Shown: positions 58,786 through 64,000 of the stretch, piece by piece | Layout of the letters: each line of letters starts with the position of its first letter | Numbering within the stretch: position 1 is the first letter of the stretch | Assembly: GCF_030272615.1 (NCBI RefSeq) | Contig: NC_081411.1 | Coordinates: 41,591,140-41,655,139, forward strand | Direction: 5' to 3' | DNA from: Cryptomeria japonica | Lineage: Eukaryota; Streptophyta; Pinopsida; Cupressales; Cupressaceae | DNA length: 64,000 bases | Notes under the pieces: generated by a model | The model's database searches: none | What the model was told of the DNA's origin: nothing | The model's input: the letters and a program-made list of their open reading frames with translations, nothing else | Position numbers and translations under genes: made by a program

Positions 58786-59640
58786 TTGAAATAGTTGATG
58801 CATCTTATCAACCTTCAAACTATTTTTGCACTGATTACAAATATCCTCATAAGTCATGAATTCCGTGATGGAATGCCATTCCATTTCCAACGCTCCCTTA
58901 TTGTAGAAAATGCAAGCTCTTTCTTCCCAAGTTTCCTTGGGTATCTTCCACCTCTCAGTCTCACACCTAAGATGATGCGATCCTCTCCTCAGTTGTGCAA
59001 CTAGTAGCCTTGCTTTCCCTTTAATAGCTACTCCTAGATATATTTTTCCACCATGAACCTTTGTTGGTTAAACTCTTTGATATAATATGCATTTTTCTGT
59101 CCAATCTGTTTTGTCCACATGACAATTCTAAATTTATCAATCACATAACTTTTTATTTCATCATTGGTGTGAGGACATTCTTGCAAATTGATGCCCCACT
59201 TGTTCATCTTTTTTTTGTTATGTTTCATCCACGTTTTCTTCCTATGACCTAGCACCTCTTCTACAACCATTTTGGACCAACGATGGTTATCCATGTTTTC
59301 AACCTTCTTTAAATAACTTACAAACCAGGTTATCGCGATGCCTCTAATGCCTAAATGCCTTCATAGACAACTCATCATCTCAACCATTAATGAATGCCCA
59401 CAATACTAAATGTGGAAGGTGCAGATTCAGTTTGGAGAGCTTACAATGCATTTTGTAGTACTTGGAGTGTACACTCACCATTTGTACAACATTTCTGAAA
59501 GGGCAAACTTTACATGAACTTGAAATTCTATCTCTCGCATACATTTTTGGAAGAAGATAATAGCTAAAACATCATCCATAAGAATCCACAAGAAGGTTGT
59601 ATTTGAGATGGTGGATATCATAACCAAAGCATGGACTATT
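58786..59640 (-). pseudogene. LINE-like reverse transcriptase C-terminal fragment
   Basis: The minus frame 59294-59034 (WSKMVVEEVLGHRKKTWMKH, IGQKNAYYIKEFNQ) shifts frame near 59040 and continues YLGVAIKGKARLLVAQLRRG, SHHLRCETERWKIPKETWEE and ERACIFYNKGALEMEWHS, ending at a TAG near 58786. The pattern AQLRxGSHxLxxETxRW...ERxCxxC...LExEwHFxxEC is the C-terminal zinc-knuckle region found downstream of RT in LINE-type ORF2 proteins; here two Cys are lost. Upstream to about 59640 only scattered coding patches remain. A 5'-truncated, decayed copy. Exact LINE clade not assigned. Confidence 0.55.
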
Positions 59641-60395
59641 CTTCGGTACTAATATTTTATTTTATTTTAGTAAGGGTTTTGTTTTTTATTAAGGAAAATC
59701 AAGTTTTAAGGGACCTGAAACCCACTTACATATCAAAAAGTAAAGCAATAGAGAAACTAGAATAGACAAAACAAAGAGAGAAGGCTGCAAAAGAACAACA
59801 CATAAGACAAAAACCAAAGAAAAGAACAACAAAAGGCCAGCGAGAGACTGACACACCTAAAACAAAATTACATTCAGGTGAAAATCTTTATAGTCTCTTC
59901 CACATCCTTGACCAGCATCATCATCACATTTGCTGCCTCTTTCAGGTCTTTATTTTTTTGCATCTGTTGATGACCTTTGGTCTTCAGCTCCAGCTCACTT
60001 GCATTTTGCCTAGTTCTGCGTCTGGAGGAGTGTTGAACAAAACTAGAAGGGTTTTGTTAAGTTTTGTGCATTTTGTAAATATTTTGTGATTTCAAAACCT
60101 CTTTGTAGTCAAGTTTTCAAGATTTTAGATGGATAGAGAAAGAATAAAGTTGATGAAAATAAAGAAAGTGATAGCCAAGCATGTCACTTCTACAAGCAGA
60201 GGACGGTTTGATAAAAAACAAATGATCTTTCTATTCTATGCGACACAAATACCTTTACTAGCAAGAGGGAAAACACATTTTGGAATTCTTCCAACTTACT
60301 CTTGTCAACCTATAAATTGTTTTTTTCTGCTACACATCGCAATTGCCAATATTCACCTTGCAATATCTTCCGTCTTGCAATCAAAGCTCACCTTA
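59641..60395. other. Unannotated spacer
   Basis: 59650-59870 (GGGTTTTGTTTTTTATTAAG..., purine-rich after) may belong to the LINE's neighbourhood. No coding sequence supported. The open frame 60129-60398 has no family features. Confidence 0.35.
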
Positions 60396-60397
60396 TA

Positions 60398-60815
60398 GGG
60401 GAGAGGACCCAATAGTTGAGTGCGTTCCAATTGTTGTGATAGTAGTTGTTGATTTAATAACCATACTTGTTGATTTAATGTCTAATTTTTTTGACAATAT
60501 TGCACCAATAGTTGTGACTTTAATACCCATAATTGAATGAAATGTACCCTTAGTTGTAAAAAGCAACCAATCATGTGATGCAACATCAACTAAACATATA
60601 CAGGGGCCCCTTATGTACGACTATTGTTCTCACCTTTTTTGGGGGGTATTTTGGTTACCTTGGCAAAAAGCATGTTGATGTGGCCCTGAAACCTTAGTTA
60701 TAAGTAGTGGACTTACCAAGTGAGCTATTGTAAAAATTTGGGAGTGATTTGAAATTTTCATGTAAAATTTTGAGAAGCACAAAGTTAGGGTGTTCAACTA
60801 CTAGGTCCTCTCCCC
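60398..60815. mobile_element. MITE-like element, 418 bp
   Basis: Terminal inverted repeats: left GGGGAGAGGACCCAATAGTT (60398-60417); right end, read in reverse complement, GGGGAGAGGACCTAGTAGTT (60815-60796), 18 of 20 identical, continuing weakly inward (GA(G/A)(T/C)(G/A)C). Flanked by TA on both sides (60396-60397 and 60816-60817), suggesting a TA target duplication as made by Tc1/mariner-type transposases. No coding capacity. It lies about 630 bp upstream of the SSL start codon. Confidence 0.75.
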
Positions 60816-61355
60816 TAAACACTGCAAGGTGATTTAGAAAACCGTTGTCTCGAAAATGAGAAAAAAATTCTACCATCAAGCATGAGACAAATCCGGTGGA
60901 TGTTTCCCACCTATAATATTCTATTGGCCAATTAAGTCAATGTTTTTTTTTTTTTGAAGGCACATGTGAGTTTTAACTCAACTTTTAATTAATCAAACAA
61001 AAAATAAATATGCCATGTACTATAAGGAATGCCACTTTAGCTTGCAACTATTTGGTCAGTCTTAGTTGTTATGTGTCAATCGCGTGGGACCATGACTAAA
61101 AATAAATATTTTTCAATTAATTGGGCAATAACACGTTATAGGTGCACCTACCCGCATTATCTTCCACAATGAAACCAACATTGACCAGTATAAACAATAC
61201 GACTCGCTGACATATTCTTACAATTAAGAAATCTATTCCGTCTTTGTTTCGAGGAAAGAAAACAATTTTTATACTCAAACAGGAAAAACATGATCATGGT
61301 AGTCTACTCTTTACTTAGAATTCAACTTGGCAAAGGTTATGTAGATGCAGTGCCT
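60816..61355. other. Upstream region of the SSL gene
   Basis: AT-rich; no coding sequence or repeats recognised. Presumably holds the proximal promoter. Confidence 0.4.
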
Positions 61356-61363
61356 TATAAAAA
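61356..61363 (+). promoter_or_regulatory. TATA box of the SSL gene
   Basis: TATAAAAA, 86 bp before the ATG. With the usual 25-30 bp spacing, transcription would start near 61385-61395, giving a 5' UTR of about 50 bp that contains no ATG. Confidence 0.65.
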
Positions 61364-61441
61364 GTCTATTCTAACTATCTTTTTGTGTGAGGACTTCAAT
61401 CCGAAGCAACAACACACAAAAAAAAGTTGATTCAAATTGAG

Positions 61442-64000
61442 ATGGCAGAAGCCCAAGTTAAGAATGCAGCCTTATTGGCTGTTCTGTGCTTGGCCTCAGC
61501 AGCATCATGGAATTACTTGGTTAGAACATCTCAAATTGATCCTGCCCCCATAAGTCTTTTGCCGTCCCCTCCCATGAGAGATGGTATTTATGCTCCCAAT
61601 GAGAAGCTTGAAAAGGCAGAAAAGATAGGATTAGGGCTGGTACATGGGCCAGAAGATTTCGCTCTTGACAGAGAAAAGAAGTCCCTTTTCACTGGATGTG
61701 AGGATGGATGGATTAAGCGGGTTTGGTTTGATGAAGGGAGGGTGGAGAATTGGACATTTGTTGGGGGGAGGCCTTTGGGTGTGGCGGTTGGGAAGAATGA
61801 GGAGCTCATTGTCTGCGAACTGCGTAGGGTAAGCTATTTGACTTGTATGCAATCACACGCTATTTATAATGTCTTAATTGTAATGTCCTATAAAATTCTA
61901 CTAGTAGTTCAATGTATTTAAACTATTTAAATTAGGCATATGTATTCGTATGTTCCAAACAGTTAAATAGTGCCTGCTATATTTTAAAAGTAATTTGATG
62001 ATGCAGAGCATTTTGTTTTAAAAGTTAAGTCCTATAAAATGGAGATTGCATGTGTTATATACCCACGCCTTACCATCCTCAGAGGTATTCTTTATGTTTT
62101 TGTTTTATCTACCATCTCTTGAAGGTAGTATTTTCATGCTCTATAAAATTTTGGATTGACGATTCATGGTTTCCTTGTAAAAACAATATTAGGGCTTACT
62201 GAATGTGACAAAAGACAATGTGGAGGTCTTGTGCAATGAGGCTGGCGGATCAAAACTCAAGTATGTGATATGATATCTATTCCCCTGGTTCTCTTGCATC
62301 TGTTTTGCTACTTGAAACACCATTTATTAGTAAACTGACAAGAAAAGTTTAATAACAAAAGTGAAGAAGCAGGCAGAGCCCTTTATTTTTCAAACATACA
62401 TCTGGGGAACTGTGTTTAATCCATTTTTATTTACCTCTTATATCTGTTCATGTTTATAGATTGACTGACCCATTACATGGAAAGAAAAGCCAGCTGAAAG
62501 TCAAGTGTGAATTGGTAGATCAGTTCTCAGAGCAAGGAAATTAATAGTCACCAAAACGAAAAATTATTATATAAGATAGGTCTAATCCCCAAAGAGGAAA
62601 AAAACCATAGTGGCTCGAGACATGTCTGTAAATTGCCAAACATTTCTTTTAAAATAGATATTTTCTTTCTTTGGAAGTTACCTTGTTGAAGTTCTTTTTT
62701 CTAACTGAAATACATAGACCATAACTATACTAAGGGTTACGAGTTTATCAAAATTTCTGTTTAGTCAGATTTATAGTTAAAACATGAAAGCATCAGACAC
62801 CGCTGTTCCATTGCCATAAACATAGAAAGAAGCAAACCATCAGTTTAAAACTTCAACCAGAATCAACTTCAATCGTATCAACCCCCTCAATAGAGTAATA
62901 ACTGTCCAAAATTTACCCAGGAGTTGCAACTGGGCTCTACTGGTATGGTGTGTAGTCCGCGTATGGCCAAAGTGCTAGAGTATAGAATTCTATGCGCAAT
63001 TGGCTGACAAGACAGTTCAGATCTTCACTGTAGTGAATATTGTCAAATCACAACAATGTGGCGTTCTCTAAACTATTGCAGTATGACCTAGCCAAATGGT
63101 CAAGGATAAAAAATACAGGCTACCCAAACTGCAAGGGCCAAAAATTGAAGGTTGTCTGTGGCTGTGCAATGGGCTAGCGAAACTACAAAAAAAACAAATT
63201 TCATTTCACACGGTTTTCAGAGGAGTTGAACTGATGTCATTGTACTTCAAACTATACATTCATATGAAAAAATGAAATTAAGGTACTCACTAATGTGACT
63301 CTACAATGTCTCTCAAGCAGAGGTTTAACCTGTCTTCAACTCTATTCGTTTGTTTTGCCTTGGAACCCTCTCCTAAGCAGAGGTCTAACCTTTGCTGATC
63401 TACATGGATTGGTAAGGTTTGGTTTCATTCCCAAGCGTGGTAATGAGATGAACTTATCTGAACAAAATTGAGATAGATAGATACATACATATAACATAAG
63501 ACAATTAGAAAGAAATTCCCTTCTAGAGTTCTACTAGGAAGGGGGTTTACGAGGGGTTTTCCTTTACCAAATCGACATCTGCCCAGGCTATGCCCTAATA
63601 AAATAACCTTTACCTCTTATCAAGGGGCAATATAAAGTTGTACACTGAAAAACATGAATTCTTTTCTTCGACTTCCCTGCATGGTCTAGGATTATAAAAA
63701 AATTGAAATTTTTCTTAATCAAATAAGCGACCAATTTCAAAAGTGACTTCTCTTTTTTTCACAGGATGCCTGATGGAGTTGATGTTTCAAAAGATGGTGT
63801 GATTTACTTCACAGATGCTAGCTATAAATACAGCCCTGCAAAATTTGAGTTAGAAGTATTTGAATATCGTCCTCATGGAAGGCTGATCAAATTCGATCCC
63901 ACCACAAAAACTGCGACTGTTCTGCTCAAGGACCTTTACTTCTCCAATGGAGTGGCTCTGTCTGCCCAAGAGGATTTCCTGGTTTTCTGTGAAACTTTCA
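61442..64000 (+). CDS. Strictosidine-synthase-like protein (SSL4-7/YLS2 type), 5' part
   Basis: Three exons give the first 230 or so residues; the gene runs off the right edge (family length about 370-390). Exon 1 61442-61828 (ATG GCA GAA..., donor G|GTAAGC, phase 0); exon 2 62193-62260 (acceptor TTAG, donor AA|GTATGT, phase 2); exon 3 63765 onward (acceptor TTTCACAG). The joined frame is open throughout. The ATG at 61442 is the first in frame. Residues about 8-25 (ALLAVLCLASAASWNYLV) form a signal anchor or signal peptide. The beta-propeller Str_synth domain follows: HGPEDFALDREKKSLFTGCE, GGRPLGVAVGKNEELIVCE, PDGVDVSKDGVIYFTDASYK, KDLYFSNGVAL, FLVFCETF. The family includes the alkaloid enzyme strictosidine synthase, but SSL4-7/YLS2-like members are not expected to make strictosidine; substrate unknown. 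The strictosidine synthase catalytic Glu would lie beyond the window. Confidence 0.92.
61829..62192 (+). other. SSL intron 1
   Basis: 364 bp, GTAAGC...ATATTAG, AT-rich, no inserted elements seen. The reading frame continues only a short way into it. Confidence 0.85.
62261..63764 (+). other. SSL intron 2
   Basis: 1504 bp, GTATGT...TTTTTTTCACAG with a strong pyrimidine tract. It contains a short direct repeat, AAGCAGAGGT(T/C)TAACCT, at about 63316 and 63374. No coding sequence or recognisable transposon. Confidence 0.85.

Noticed and set aside
58795-59004. 69-codon plus-strand frame
   Set aside because: Antisense shadow of the LINE-like fragment, which has recognisable conserved spacing on the minus strand.
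60129-60398. 89-codon frame starting with MDRERIKLMK, possible small gene upstream of SSL
   Set aside because: No family resemblance, no TATA or splice context, and it ends at the MITE boundary; treated as chance.
61427-61441. Upstream extension of the SSL protein by five codons
   Set aside because: It would need a TTG start; the ATG at 61442 is the first in frame and fits the family N-terminus.

Overview
The window reads as a piece of a large, repeat-dense plant nuclear genome. A gymnosperm such as a conifer is my best guess; this is an inference from the size and age structure of the retrotransposon layer and the sparse genes, not a proof. Overall base composition is AT-rich. One host gene is recognisable: the 5' part of a strictosidine-synthase-like (SSL/YLS2-type) gene on the + strand at the right edge, with exons at 61442-61828, 62193-62260 and 63765 onward. 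I see no tRNA, rRNA or CRISPR array.

Left third (1-19592): three minus-strand copia-type elements lie side by side. A (1 to about 3950) has gag, protease, integrase and the start of RT. C (about 3951-5985) is a gag-protease fragment with an LTR. D (5986-19592) has a gag-like coiled coil with zinc knuckles plus an unrecognised extra ORF, and no pol. D's right-hand LTR was split by E (10705-18414, minus), a gypsy-type element that carries only a GAG-protease ORF.

Middle (20974-39423): a four-level nest. An older sequence, probably a copia-type LTR, was hit by G, a chromodomain-type Ty3/gypsy element (target duplication catat). G's pol was split between RT and RNase H by F, a plus-strand sister of E (target duplication atcag). 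F's 5' LTR was split by H, a small copia deletion derivative (target duplication ctgtc). LTR-pair divergence judged by eye falls in the matching order: H below 1%, F about 2%, G several percent.

Right half: I (about 40840-46879, minus) is a decayed chromodomain gypsy. J (47140-49802) and K (50377-51136) are gag/LTR remnants related to the E/F family. Two apparent solo copia LTRs (51200-52164 and 52826-54115) follow, then a decayed unknown ORF (55200-56400), a LINE-like RT C-terminal fragment (58786-59640), a 418-bp MITE-like element (60398-60815) and the SSL gene.

The most interesting material is the gag-protease-only family (E and F), with its conserved palindromes in LTR, leader and 3' UTR, and the unknown extra ORF in D. 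Most element ORFs carry in-frame stops or frameshifts and are dead copies. All boundaries and divergences were judged by eye.
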